Below, one piece after another: positions 53,961 to 62,283 of a DNA stretch of 64,000 nucleotides (the first letter of the stretch is position 1; every line of letters starts with the position of its first letter). The notes under the pieces are model-generated. The model was not told where the DNA came from and searched no databases. It was given only the letters and a program-made list of their open reading frames with translations. Origin of the DNA: Flavobacterium aquatile LMG 4008 = ATCC 11947 (GTDB lineage: Bacteria; Bacteroidota; Bacteroidia; Flavobacteriales; Flavobacteriaceae); assembly GCF_000757385.1 (NCBI RefSeq), contig NZ_JRHH01000001.1, forward strand, positions 558,001 through 622,000. Reading direction: 5' to 3'. The position numbers and the translations under genes were made by a program.

Positions 53961-53995
53961 ACACATTTTCCTAATTTGTTGGCAATTCTTCCTTA
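53961..53995 (-). promoter_or_regulatory. Candidate AraC binding site, copy 2
   Basis: The matching partner of 51065-51099 (27 of 35 identical). TTTTCC at 53966 and a TTCTTCC-type repeat at 53987 lie 21 bp apart. The 25-bp distance to the -7 element is the same as in copy 1. Confidence 0.7.
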
Positions 53996-54148
53996 AAATA
54001 GTTTTTTAACTCAAAATTTGTAGTTACTTCTTAAATTGGATTTTGCAGTGATTTTAAGTTCATTATAGTTTTTAGATTGATTTGCAGGTTTTTTTAACGA
54101 AAAAAAGTTCAAAGTTTTTTAATACAGAAATACAATATAAACTATTGT

Positions 54149-54190
54149 AAAAAAAATCCCCAAGCCACCATTTATAGTAGTTTGGGGATT
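54149..54190 (-). terminator. Terminator of tRNA operon
   Basis: AATCCCCAA pairs with TTTGGGGATT (54181-54190), followed on the minus strand by a T run, after tRNA-Leu. Confidence 0.8.
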
Positions 54191-54196
54191 AAAATG

Positions 54197-54279
54197 TGAC
54201 CACGGTGGGATTTGAACCCACACGCCCTTTCGAGCACCAACACCTCAAGCTGGCAAGTCTACCGTTTCTCCACGTGGCC
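54197..54279 (-). tRNA. tRNA-Leu (GAG)
   Basis: An 83-nt tRNA: acceptor GGCCACG pairs with CGTGGTC (one G-U), discriminator A, anticodon arm CCAGC-TTGAGGT-GTTGG giving anticodon GAG, and a T arm with GGTTCAAATCC. The CCA end is not encoded. Confidence 0.93.
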
Positions 54280-54280
54280 T

Positions 54281-54313
54281 AAATAAAAAAAGTCAAGCAA
54301 AATGCTCGACTTT
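54281..54313 (-). terminator. Hairpin between tRNA-Lys and tRNA-Leu
   Basis: AAAGTCAAGCA (54289-54299) and TGCTCGACTTT (54303-54313) pair on the minus strand with one G-U pair, followed by a T run. It may partly terminate or separate the tRNAs. Confidence 0.55.
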
Positions 54314-54318
54314 ATTTG

Positions 54319-54391
54319 TGACCCGACTGGGGCTCGAACCCAGGACCCCATCATTAAAAGTGATGTGCTCTACCAACTGAGCTATCGAGTC
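54319..54391 (-). tRNA. tRNA-Lys (TTT)
   Basis: A 73-nt tRNA with acceptor GACTCGA/TCGGGTC, discriminator A and anticodon TTT in the loop CTTTTAA. It is identical to the second copy at 54431-54503. Confidence 0.93.
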
Positions 54392-54430
54392 TTTGCGTTC
54401 AATAATTTTTTTAGACTTTGGTCAATTTTG

Positions 54431-54503
54431 TGACCCGACTGGGGCTCGAACCCAGGACCCCATCATTAAAAGTGATGTGCTCTACCAACTGAGCTATCGA
54501 GTC
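54431..54503 (-). tRNA. tRNA-Lys (TTT), second copy
   Basis: An exact 73-nt duplicate of the tRNA-Lys at 54319-54391, about 40 bp upstream in the same operon. Confidence 0.93.
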
Positions 54504-54527
54504 ATAATCATTTCTTGAACGCGGGTG

Positions 54528-54558
54528 CAAATATAAGGCGTTATTATTTATTTTTCAA
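54528..54558 (-). promoter_or_regulatory. Promoter of tRNA operon (TTG-N20-TATATTTG)
   Basis: TTG at 54558-54556 and TATATTTG at 54535-54528 on the minus strand, with a 20-bp spacer, fit the Bacteroidota consensus. Transcription would start about 20 bp before the first tRNA-Lys. Confidence 0.7.
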
Positions 54559-54629
54559 AGCAATTTTGTTTTAAATTTACCTTTTTTTAATAATATCTCT
54601 TAATGCCTTAATTTATAAGGTTTTATTTT

Positions 54630-55148
54630 ATGAAGAAAGTTGTTTTAATAGGGTACATGGGTAGTGGTAAGTCGGTTTTGTCTAAAAAAATGTCTGATAA
54701 AATTGGAATTTCCTTCGTGGAGCTGGATGAAATGATCGAAAAAAAATGTGATTTAAGTATTGAAAAAATATTTGCAACTAAAGGCGAATTGTTTTTTAGA
54801 AAACTTGAACACCAACTTTTTTTAGAATTATTAGAGTCTGATGATAATTTAATTATAAGTACTGGTGGAGGAACACCTTGTTACTTTAACAATCATGAAC
54901 TTTTGCAAAAAGATAATGTGGTTTCTATTTACCTAAAGGCTTCGATAGATACACTTTTTAATCGTTTAGTTGATGAAAAGCACAAACGACCATTGATTGC
55001 TCATTTAAATGACGAAGAGACAAAAGAATTCATTGCTAAGCATTTATTTGACAGGAGTTTTTACTACAATCAAGCTAATTTTAAAGTGAGTGTTGATGGA
55101 AAAAGTATCGATAGCATTGTTGAAGAAATGTATCAGCTACTAACTTAA
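54630..55148 (+). CDS. aroK: Shikimate kinase
   Basis: A 172-aa P-loop kinase with Walker A GYMGSGKS (near residue 8), the shikimate-binding LDEMIE segment, STGGGTPC and the lid region KHKRPLI. It phosphorylates shikimate in the aromatic amino-acid pathway. It is convergent with the PRTase gene, overlapping by nine bases. Confidence 0.93.
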   Translation: MKKVVLIGYMGSGKSVLSKKMSDKIGISFVELDEMIEKKCDLSIEKIFATKGELFFRKLEHQLFLELLESDDNLIISTGGGTPCYFNNHELLQKDNVVSIYLKASIDTLFNRLVDEKHKRPLIAHLNDEETKEFIAKHLFDRSFYYNQANFKVSVDGKSIDSIVEEMYQLLT

Positions 55149-55637
55149 AGTTGCATAGGAGTTATCTTTTTCGAAAACAACTGTAACATGTTCTAGAGAT
55201 GAGGTTGAAAGTGAAATGCCTTTAAAATCAACTTTTATTGGGTATTTTTTGTGATTTCTGTCAACCAATACAGCAGTTTTAAATTTCTTTAACGGAACAT
55301 CCAAAAAGTGTTTTACACCATACATTAAGGTAGAACCAGAGTTTAAAACATCATCAACAAGAATAATTCCTTTGTTTTGATATATTTCTTTTGGAAGCGA
55401 TGTTTTTATCTCAGAATTTAGGTTTTGTTTGTCTAAAGTCACCTCGCACAAAATTACTTCTAGTGGAGAAATTGATTGTAAAACGGCTGCTATTTTTTCG
55501 GCAAAAACATAGCCATTACTTGCTATTCCTGCTACAATAATACTTTCTTCATCAACAAATGTTTCAAATATTTGATAGGCAATTCGCTTGATTTTATGAT
55601 CGATTTCCTGTTTGTTTAAAATAATATTGTGGCTCAT
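55140..55637 (-). CDS. Phosphoribosyltransferase family protein (PyrR-like)
   Basis: A 165-aa type I PRTase with the PRPP-binding motif ILVDDVLNSGSTL. It resembles PyrR/Upp-like small PRTases. Its base specificity is unknown; PyrR function as an attenuator is not established in this phylum. It is 4 bp after the TPMT-like gene. Confidence 0.82.
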   Translation of the reverse strand: MSHNIILNKQEIDHKIKRIAYQIFETFVDEESIIVAGIASNGYVFAEKIAAVLQSISPLEVILCEVTLDKQNLNSEIKTSLPKEIYQNKGIILVDDVLNSGSTLMYGVKHFLDVPLKKFKTAVLVDRNHKKYPIKVDFKGISLSTSSLEHVTVVFEKDNSYATLS

Positions 55638-55641
55638 GGTT

Positions 55642-56223
55642 TTATTTTTTTGTAAATATAAAAAAGAGTTCGTTTCCTTGTCTTGGTTTTATCGAATTAT
55701 ATGCAGTTTCTAACTTTTTTACTTCAAAATCATTTTGAAATAACGCTAAATACTCTGATTTAGAACCACCAAACGGCGGACCAACATCGGTTAATGGAAA
55801 TTGAAATAACAATCCGGCAATTTTACCATTTGAATTTAATAATGATTTCATTTTTGTTACATAATCTCCTCTTAACGAAGGATCAATTGCACAGAAAAAA
55901 GTTTGTTCCAGAATTAAATCATAGGTATCATCATGTTCAAAAAAATCAGATTTAATTAATTGATTTTCATTGCAATTTGAAACTCTTTCTTTAATATTAT
56001 CCAATGGTGATTGCGCAAAATCCAATACAAAAACATTTTGAAATCCGTTGCTTATTAGATATTCAAATTCATAACTATTTCCGGCTCCAGGAATTAAAAT
56101 TTTAATCGATTTATCTTCAATCTGATCAATATATTCTTTTAGTGGAGTTGTAATTGTTCCTGCATCCCAACTAATTTCATTGGTTTTATAACGGTTTTCC
56201 CAATAATCACTATTCAACTTCAT
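55642..56223 (-). CDS. TPMT-like class I methyltransferase
   Basis: A 193-aa SAM methyltransferase of the thiopurine S-methyltransferase type (DYWENRYKTNEISWDAG; ILIPGAGNSYEFEYL, a variant motif I; EQTFFCAIDPSLR). The substrate is unknown; in bacteria the family methylates thiols, selenite/tellurite or halides. It overlaps the S4 gene by 14 bases. Confidence 0.85.
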   Translation of the reverse strand: MKLNSDYWENRYKTNEISWDAGTITTPLKEYIDQIEDKSIKILIPGAGNSYEFEYLISNGFQNVFVLDFAQSPLDNIKERVSNCNENQLIKSDFFEHDDTYDLILEQTFFCAIDPSLRGDYVTKMKSLLNSNGKIAGLLFQFPLTDVGPPFGGSKSEYLALFQNDFEVKKLETAYNSIKPRQGNELFFIFTKK

Positions 56224-56596
56224 CTTCGTCGGTATTGAATTCTATATCGTCTAGATCACGTCGGTCTTTTTTAGTTGGTCTACCTGTTCCAGTTTTTCTG
56301 TAATGTTCTTTAGAAAGTTTTAAAAGTTCTAAATGAGCAAATGATTCTGCTGGAGTTTCATCTTTTCGATATACATCAACAAGCTTAGCTCCAACACGAT
56401 TTGCTGGAACATCCAAAACCGTAATTATATGAGTAATTTGGTCTTTTCTAAACGTGATTTTATCGGTAGCAAAAACCTCCTTAGAAGCTTTGGCAACTTG
56501 ACCGTTTACAGTAATATGGTTCTTTTTGCAGGCTTCTGTTACCATATTTCTAGTTTTGTAATAACGTACGCACCATAAGTATTTGTCTACTCTCAT
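56210..56596 (-). CDS. S4-domain RNA-binding protein (Hsp15-like)
   Basis: A 128-aa protein with an S4 domain at the N-terminus (MRVDKYLWCVRYYKTRNMVTEACKKNHITVNGQVAK) and an acidic C-terminal tail. It resembles Hsp15, which binds stalled 50S subunits with attached nascent chains. The three minus-strand genes here overlap and form one unit. Confidence 0.87.
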   Translation of the reverse strand: MRVDKYLWCVRYYKTRNMVTEACKKNHITVNGQVAKASKEVFATDKITFRKDQITHIITVLDVPANRVGAKLVDVYRKDETPAESFAHLELLKLSKEHYRKTGTGRPTKKDRRDLDDIEFNTDEDEVE

Positions 56597-56628
56597 AATT
56601 TTTTCTAAAATCAGCGTTAAATAGTTTA

Positions 56629-56636
56629 CAAAAATA
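56629..56636 (-). promoter_or_regulatory. -7 promoter element (TATTTTTG)
   Basis: It matches TAnnTTTG 32 bp upstream of the S4-domain gene on the minus strand. Confidence 0.5.
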
Positions 56637-56675
56637 AATCAATATTGTATCTTGCGCACCTAATTTAATATAATA

Positions 56676-57605
56676 ATGAACAAATATTTTAAAATTATTT
56701 TTTCTCTATCGATTATTGTAACACTTTTTTCATGTGAAAAAGAAGATAATAATCCTGTAGTAAAGCTGAGAGATTATACAGAACAGTATGCCGCAGATAT
56801 TGACTCAATTGATAAATTTATTGATACACACTCAATGACAGTGGATGCTGATTATAATGTTACTTTTACAGAGATTACAGCCGAATCTCCACCAGGAACT
56901 CTTAATATTAGAGATGAGTATGCAGATGAGTTACAATTTAAAACTGTAACCAACGAAACTCATGGAGTTGATTATAAAATTTACTTTATAAAACTTCGTG
57001 AAGGTGATGGTGAAAGACCTTCAGCTGTAGATTCAATTCATGTTAGCTACAGAGGAGTAGAAACTATCGAAGGAGAACAATTTGATTTTGCTCAAAATCC
57101 TGTGTGGTTTAATACAGATGAATTAGTACCAGGTTGGAGTGAAATAATGCCATATTTTAAAACTGGCACTTACGATCCAGCAGATGGACCTGACCCGGTA
57201 ACCTTTAGTGGTTATGGCGCCGGTGTAATGTTTTTACCATCTGGAATGGGATATTATAACATATCTCAAGGTGTAATTAGTGCCTATTCTAATTTAGTAT
57301 TTTCATTTAAGCTTTATGAGTTGAGATATAGAGATCATGATAGAGATGGTATATTATCAAAAGATGAAATTGAAAATGTTTTAAATAATGATCCAAGAAA
57401 GTATGATAGTGATGGCGATGACATTCCTAATTATTTTGATAACGATGATGATGGAGACAGAGTGTTGACTAAATTTGAATTAAAAAAACCAGATGGAACT
57501 TATCACACCTTTGAAACTGTTCCAGGATGTGACGGTTTAGCAACCGATCCTGCTAGAGTAAGAAGATATTTAGATCCTACTTGTAAACCACCTTTTATAA
57601 ATTAA
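56676..57605 (+). CDS. FKBP-type lipoprotein with Ca-binding-like tail
   Basis: A 309-aa lipoprotein (signal ending TLFSC, then EKEDNN). The middle (about 100-220) has an FKBP-type peptidyl-prolyl isomerase pattern (GDGERPSAVDSIHVSYRG; VPGWSEIMPYF). The C-terminus contains Asp-rich Ca-binding-like loops of TSP3 type (DHDRDGILSKDE, DSDGDDIPN, DNDDDGDRVLTKFE). It probably acts as a folding catalyst at the cell surface or in the periplasm. Confidence 0.8.
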   Translation: MNKYFKIIFSLSIIVTLFSCEKEDNNPVVKLRDYTEQYAADIDSIDKFIDTHSMTVDADYNVTFTEITAESPPGTLNIRDEYADELQFKTVTNETHGVDYKIYFIKLREGDGERPSAVDSIHVSYRGVETIEGEQFDFAQNPVWFNTDELVPGWSEIMPYFKTGTYDPADGPDPVTFSGYGAGVMFLPSGMGYYNISQGVISAYSNLVFSFKLYELRYRDHDRDGILSKDEIENVLNNDPRKYDSDGDDIPNYFDNDDDGDRVLTKFELKKPDGTYHTFETVPGCDGLATDPARVRRYLDPTCKPPFIN

Positions 57606-57613
57606 TAAAGCAT

Positions 57614-57648
57614 AAAAAAAACCAGTTCATTTTGAACTGGTTTTTTTA
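57614..57648. terminator. Bidirectional terminator
   Basis: AAAAAAACCAGTTCA (57615-57629) and TGAACTGGTTTTTTT (57633-57647) form a strong stem between convergent genes. Confidence 0.85.
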
Positions 57649-57663
57649 TATCTAATAATGAAA

Positions 57664-58617
57664 TTATTTTCTTTTAATAACTCGTTCTACAGCTTCAACA
57701 ATAGCTTGATTGTTAAGTTTGTATTTCTCCATAAGTTGTTCTGGAGTTCCGCTTTCGCCAAATGAATCTTGAACTGCTACAAACTCTTGCGGAGTTGGAT
57801 TGTTTAACGATAAAGTTCTAGCAACGCTTTCTCCTAATCCACCAAGAATATTGTGTTCTTCTGCAGTTACGACACAACCTGTTTTTCCAACCGATTTTAG
57901 AATTGCTTCTTCGTCTAATGGTTTTATAGTGTGGATATTAATTACTTCAGCCGAAATTCCTTTTGCTTCAAGTGCTTCTGCTGCAATTAATGCTTCCCAA
58001 ACTAAATGTCCTGTAGCAATAATAGTAACATCTGAACCTTCGTTTAAAAGTATTGCTTTTCCAATTACAAATGGTTCGTCTGCTGGCATAAAGTTAGGTA
58101 CAACAGGACGACCAAAACGTAAATAAGTTGGACCATGATGATCTGCCAAAGCCAAAGTAGCTGCTTTTGTTTGATTGTAATCGCAAGTATTGATAACAGT
58201 CATTCCCGGTAACATCTTCATCAAACCAATATCTTCTAATATTTGGTGTGTTGCTCCATCTTCTCCTAATGTTAATCCGGCGTGAGAAGCACAAATTTTT
58301 ACGTTTTTATCTGAATAAGCAACCGATTGACGAATTTGATCATAAACTCTTCCTGTAGAAAAGTTAGCAAATGTTCCAGTAAACGGAATTTTTCCACCGA
58401 TAGTTAAACCAGCAGCAATTCCAATCATGTTGGCTTCAGCAATTCCAATTTGGAAAAAACGCTCTGGATGATTTTTTTTGAAATCGTCAAATTTTAATGA
58501 ACCAATTAAATCGGCACACAAGGCAACAACGTTTTCGTTTTTTTGTCCCAATTCGGTCATTCCTGCACCAAATCCTGAACGGGTATCTTTACTTCCTGTA
58601 TTTTCGTATTTTTTCAT
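57664..58617 (-). CDS. Transketolase C-terminal subunit
   Basis: A ~317-aa split transketolase subunit carrying the pyrimidine-binding and C-terminal domains (GFGAGMTELGQKNENVVALCADL; GIAEANMIGIAAGL). ATG 58617 is preferred over an upstream in-frame ATG because it leaves a four-base gap to the N-terminal subunit gene. With that subunit it performs two-carbon transfers in the pentose-phosphate pathway. Confidence 0.9.
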   Translation of the reverse strand: MKKYENTGSKDTRSGFGAGMTELGQKNENVVALCADLIGSLKFDDFKKNHPERFFQIGIAEANMIGIAAGLTIGGKIPFTGTFANFSTGRVYDQIRQSVAYSDKNVKICASHAGLTLGEDGATHQILEDIGLMKMLPGMTVINTCDYNQTKAATLALADHHGPTYLRFGRPVVPNFMPADEPFVIGKAILLNEGSDVTIIATGHLVWEALIAAEALEAKGISAEVINIHTIKPLDEEAILKSVGKTGCVVTAEEHNILGGLGESVARTLSLNNPTPQEFVAVQDSFGESGTPEQLMEKYKLNNQAIVEAVERVIKRK

Positions 58618-58621
58618 GATT

Positions 58622-59473
58622 CTAGTAGTCGCTTTGTGTTTCAGTATAATTTTGTGCCAATGCAGTTTCCAATTGCGCATCATTTGGTGCTTTTCCGTGC
58701 CATGCATGAGTATGCATCATAAAATCTACACCATGACCCATTTCTGTGTGCAATAAAACGCAAACGGGTTTTCCTTTTCCTGTTCTTGATTTAGCATCAG
58801 TCATTCCAGCAATTATCGCTTCGATATCATTTCCAGCAGTAATTTCTAAAACATCCCAACCAAATGCTTCAAACTTAGCGCGAACGCTTCCCATGTTTAA
58901 AACTTCGTCTGTTGTTCCGTCAATTTGCTTTCCGTTTAAATCGATTGTTGCAATTAAGTTATCCACTTTTTTAGCCGATGCATACATAATTGCTTCCCAG
59001 TTTTGACCTTCTTGTAATTCTCCATCGCCTAAAAGTGCATAAATCAAATGATTACAATTGTTCAATTTTTTAGCTTGTGCTGCTCCAATAGAAACCGATA
59101 AACCTTGTCCTAATGAACCCGATGCAACTCTAACTCCAGGTAAACCTTCATGTGTAGTAGGATGTCCTTGCAAGCGTGTGTTTAATTTTCTAAAAGTTGC
59201 CAATTCTGAAACTGGAAAATAACCACTTCTAGCCAAAACGCTGTAAAAAACTGGTGAAATATGACCATTTGATAAGAAAAATAAATCTTCTCCAATACCA
59301 TTCATGTCAAATCCTTCTTTTCTGTCCATTAATTCTTGGTATAATGTCACCAAAAATTCAGTACAACCTAATGAACCTCCAGGATGTCCAGAGTTTACGG
59401 CATGTACCATTCGAAGAATGTCTCTTCGTACTTGTGTTGAAAAATCTTGTAATTGTTGTGTGTTAGTCTTCAT
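58622..59473 (-). CDS. Transketolase N-terminal subunit
   Basis: A 283-aa subunit holding the TPP pyrophosphate-binding domain (HPGGSLGCTEFLVTLYQ; GDGELQEGQNWEA; IDLNGKQIDG). It needs the C-terminal subunit encoded directly downstream. A TATCTTTG element at 59506-59499 precedes it. Confidence 0.92.
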   Translation of the reverse strand: MKTNTQQLQDFSTQVRRDILRMVHAVNSGHPGGSLGCTEFLVTLYQELMDRKEGFDMNGIGEDLFFLSNGHISPVFYSVLARSGYFPVSELATFRKLNTRLQGHPTTHEGLPGVRVASGSLGQGLSVSIGAAQAKKLNNCNHLIYALLGDGELQEGQNWEAIMYASAKKVDNLIATIDLNGKQIDGTTDEVLNMGSVRAKFEAFGWDVLEITAGNDIEAIIAGMTDAKSRTGKGKPVCVLLHTEMGHGVDFMMHTHAWHGKAPNDAQLETALAQNYTETQSDY

Positions 59474-59498
59474 TTTGTTTGTTAAAGTTAAACTGCCG

Positions 59499-59506
59499 CA
59501 AAGATA
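59499..59506 (-). promoter_or_regulatory. -7 promoter element (TATCTTTG)
   Basis: It matches TAnnTTTG 25 bp before the transketolase start. Confidence 0.55.
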
Positions 59507-59573
59507 ATCAGATAATTCGATTTTTAGTTTAATGAGGTTTTAGACTTTTAAAAAGTTATCTACAAATTGGAAA

Positions 59574-59614
59574 TAAAAAAGATTGAAATCAATTTTAAAT
59601 CAATTTCAATCTTT
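59574..59614 (-). terminator. Rho-independent terminator
   Basis: AAAGATTGAAAT (59578-59589) and ATTTCAATCTTT (59603-59614) form the stem, with a T run on the minus strand, after the small lipoprotein gene. Confidence 0.75.
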
Positions 59615-59636
59615 AGTAGATAATTTAATTTCATAA

Positions 59637-59810
59637 TTAACTCTTTTTAGAAAACTTGCTGATAATAAATATTATAACTGCAATAACTGCAATCACGATA
59701 AAAATTCCGACTCCCATTCCAGCTTTAAAAATGCCTTCTATCAGTTCGCAACTTGTAAATAGAAATGAAATCAAAAATAAAGGAACGATTTTTTTTAGTA
59801 GATTTTGCAT
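59637..59810 (-). CDS. Small lipoprotein with C-terminal helix (57 aa)
   Basis: ATG 59810 to TAA gives 57 residues: a lipoprotein signal (LISFLFTSC then ELIEG) and, after a short Gly-rich linker, a second hydrophobic helix (about residues 33-50, ending IISKFSKKS). Similar short proteins are common next to house-keeping genes in flavobacteria and often carry misleading annotations. It has its own terminator. The function is unknown. It is too short for standard gene finders. Confidence 0.7.
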   Translation of the reverse strand: MQNLLKKIVPLFLISFLFTSCELIEGIFKAGMGVGIFIVIAVIAVIIFIISKFSKKS

Positions 59811-59991
59811 GATATTTTTTGTTTAAAGGTTACTTATTTCGTTTAATCAAATTTCAGAATTTTACCTTTTTTATCTCTTATACTATTTTAGTTTTAATTT
59901 ATATTATTTACTCTTTTGTGGTTTTAATAGTACAAAATCATAAATCAGTATTAAAAATTTACATTTACTAATTCAATTTTTTTTATTCTGT

Positions 59992-59999
59992 TATCTTTG
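59992..59999 (+). promoter_or_regulatory. -7 promoter element of tgt (TATCTTTG)
   Basis: It matches TAnnTTTG 17 bp before the tgt start codon. Confidence 0.65.
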
Positions 60000-60016
60000 C
60001 CACTTCAAATAGTTAT

Positions 60017-61147
60017 ATGAAATTCGATTTATTACAAAAAGACCCAAATTCTAATGCCCGAGCAGGAACAATAACTACCGATCACGGAGTTATAGAAACC
60101 CCAATTTTTATGCCTGTAGGAACTGTTGCCTCTGTAAAAGGTGTGCATCAGCGCGAATTGAAAGACGATATTAATCCAGATATTATTTTAGGAAATACTT
60201 ATCATTTATACTTGCGTCCACAAACAGAAATTCTTGAAAAAGCTGGCGGATTACATAAATTTATGAATTGGGATAGAAATATTCTTACTGATTCTGGTGG
60301 ATATCAAGTGTATTCGCTTTCTGCAAATAGAAAAATTAAAGAAGAAGGAGTGAAGTTTAAATCGCACATTGATGGTTCGTACCACTTCTTTACACCCGAA
60401 AATGTAATGGAAATTCAGCGCACAATTGGTGCTGATATCATCATGGCATTTGACGAATGTACACCATATCCTTGCGATTATCGATATGCGCAACGTTCGA
60501 TGAAAATGACGCACCGTTGGTTAGACCGATGCATCAATCATTTGGATAAATTACCTTTCAAATATGGTTATGAGCAAACGTTCTTTCCTATAGTTCAAGG
60601 AAGTACTTATAAAGATTTACGTCAGCAATCGGCAGAATATATTGCCAATTCTAATCAACAAGGAAATGCCATTGGTGGACTTTCTGTAGGTGAACCAGCC
60701 GAAGAAATGTATGCAATGACTGAGGTAGTTTGTGAAATACTTCCAGAAGACAAACCAAGATATTTAATGGGCGTTGGAACTCCAATAAATATTTTAGAAA
60801 ATATTGCACTCGGAATTGATATGTTCGATTGTGTAATGCCAACAAGAAATGCGAGAAACGGAATGCTATTCACAGCAAACGGAACCATAAACATTAAAAA
60901 TAAAAAATGGGAAGCCGATTTCTCTCCAGTAGATGAAATGGGAATCACATTTGTTGATACCGAATATACTAAAGCCTATCTTCGTCACCTTTTTGCTGCA
61001 AACGAATATTTAGGAAAGCAAATTGCAACAATCCACAATTTAGGTTTCTATATGTGGTTGGTTCGTGAAGCAAGAAAACATATCTTAGCTGGCGATTTTA
61101 GAACATGGAAAGATATGATGGTAAAAAATATGAGCCAAAGACTTTAA
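60017..61147 (+). CDS. tgt: tRNA-guanine transglycosylase
   Basis: A 376-aa Tgt with the base-exchange core (LTDSGGYQVYS with the catalytic Asp, AFDECTPYPC, FDCVMPTRNARNG) that inserts preQ1 at position 34 of tRNAs. In the C-terminal region where E. coli Tgt has three zinc cysteines, the sequence is VDEMGITFVDTEYTKAYLRHL, with no Cys in those places; the later His (ATIHNL) remains. The enzyme thus appears to lack the usual zinc site. It is the first gene of a tgt, LptF/G and EamA run. Confidence 0.93.
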   Translation: MKFDLLQKDPNSNARAGTITTDHGVIETPIFMPVGTVASVKGVHQRELKDDINPDIILGNTYHLYLRPQTEILEKAGGLHKFMNWDRNILTDSGGYQVYSLSANRKIKEEGVKFKSHIDGSYHFFTPENVMEIQRTIGADIIMAFDECTPYPCDYRYAQRSMKMTHRWLDRCINHLDKLPFKYGYEQTFFPIVQGSTYKDLRQQSAEYIANSNQQGNAIGGLSVGEPAEEMYAMTEVVCEILPEDKPRYLMGVGTPINILENIALGIDMFDCVMPTRNARNGMLFTANGTINIKNKKWEADFSPVDEMGITFVDTEYTKAYLRHLFAANEYLGKQIATIHNLGFYMWLVREARKHILAGDFRTWKDMMVKNMSQRL

Positions 61148-61197
61148 CCGTTTATTGTTTATAGTTAACTATAAATGAGAAACCATAAACTTTATGA

Positions 61198-62283
61198 ATG
61201 TTAAAAATAATTGATAAATACATTTTAAAGCGCTATTTAGCAACATTTTCAGTGATGTTGTTGATGTTTATTCCTATTGGAATTATCATCGACGTATCTG
61301 AAAAAGTAAATAAAATGATTGCGAACAAAGTACCTTTCAAGGAAATTGCTATCTATTATTTTGACTTTACAATCTATTTTGCCAATTTACTATTCCCTAT
61401 ATTTTTATTTTTATCAATTATTTGGTTTACCTCAAAATTGGCCAATAATACTGAGATTATTGCCATTTTAAGTTCTGGAATTTCATTTTCTCGCTTTTTA
61501 AGACCTTATATTATTGGTGCAACAGCAGTTTCTTTATTTGCTTTGCTAATGGGTTTCTTTTTAGTTCCAAGTGCAAGTGCCGGATTTAAAAATTTTAGGT
61601 ATATGTATCTAAATAATTCTGGTATTAGCGGAATGAGAGATAACTCGGATGTTTACCGACAAATTAGTGATGATGAATACATTTATGTTAGTAATTTCAA
61701 TAATGTTTCAAAAGTTGCTTTTAATTTTTCGCTTGAAAAATTTAAAGATGGAAAATTATTATATAAAATTAATGCTTCTCGATTAAAATGGAATCCAAAA
61801 GATAGTACATACACAATGTTCAACTATAAAAAAAGAACAATAGGTTTGTTGGATGATGTTTTTGAAAAAGCCGATAAGAAAGATGCTAAATTCAATTTCG
61901 ATTTAGATGATTTATCGCCTGTAGTTTTTATTGCCGAAACACTTTCTTATGGAGAATTAACTAGTTTTATCGAAAAAGAACGTAAGCGCGGATCATCTAA
62001 TATCAATACCTATTTGGTTGTTCTTTACAAAAAGTATAGTATTCCAGTTGCAGCTTTTATCCTAACAATTATTGCAGTTTCTGTTTCCTCCATGAAACGT
62101 CGAGGCGGAATGGGTTCTAACTTAGCAATCGGAATTTTACTAGCATTTTCATTCGTATTTCTCGATAAAATATTTGGTGTTTTAGCCGAAAAATCATCTT
62201 TTCCACCAATTATTGCTGTTTGGATTCCAAATATTGTTTTCGGAATTTTAGCAATTTACCTTCTTAGAAATGCTAAGCGATAA
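61198..62283 (+). CDS. LptF/LptG-family permease
   Basis: A 361-aa protein with six membrane helices split by a periplasmic beta-jellyroll region (about 120-250), the LptF/LptG layout. It moves lipopolysaccharide out of the inner membrane together with LptB. LptF versus LptG cannot be told apart with certainty from sequence alone. It starts 50 bp after tgt. Confidence 0.87.
   Translation: MLKIIDKYILKRYLATFSVMLLMFIPIGIIIDVSEKVNKMIANKVPFKEIAIYYFDFTIYFANLLFPIFLFLSIIWFTSKLANNTEIIAILSSGISFSRFLRPYIIGATAVSLFALLMGFFLVPSASAGFKNFRYMYLNNSGISGMRDNSDVYRQISDDEYIYVSNFNNVSKVAFNFSLEKFKDGKLLYKINASRLKWNPKDSTYTMFNYKKRTIGLLDDVFEKADKKDAKFNFDLDDLSPVVFIAETLSYGELTSFIEKERKRGSSNINTYLVVLYKKYSIPVAAFILTIIAVSVSSMKRRGGMGSNLAIGILLAFSFVFLDKIFGVLAEKSSFPPIIAVWIPNIVFGILAIYLLRNAKR

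Larger units (their letters stand above)
53762..54148. other. Intergenic region with hydrolase promoter
   Basis: About 390 bp before the tRNA terminator. It holds a long leader of the hydrolase gene (about 160 bp), the -7 element TAAATTTG and the AraC-type site. The part from 54000 to 54148 shows nothing recognisable. Confidence 0.45.
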
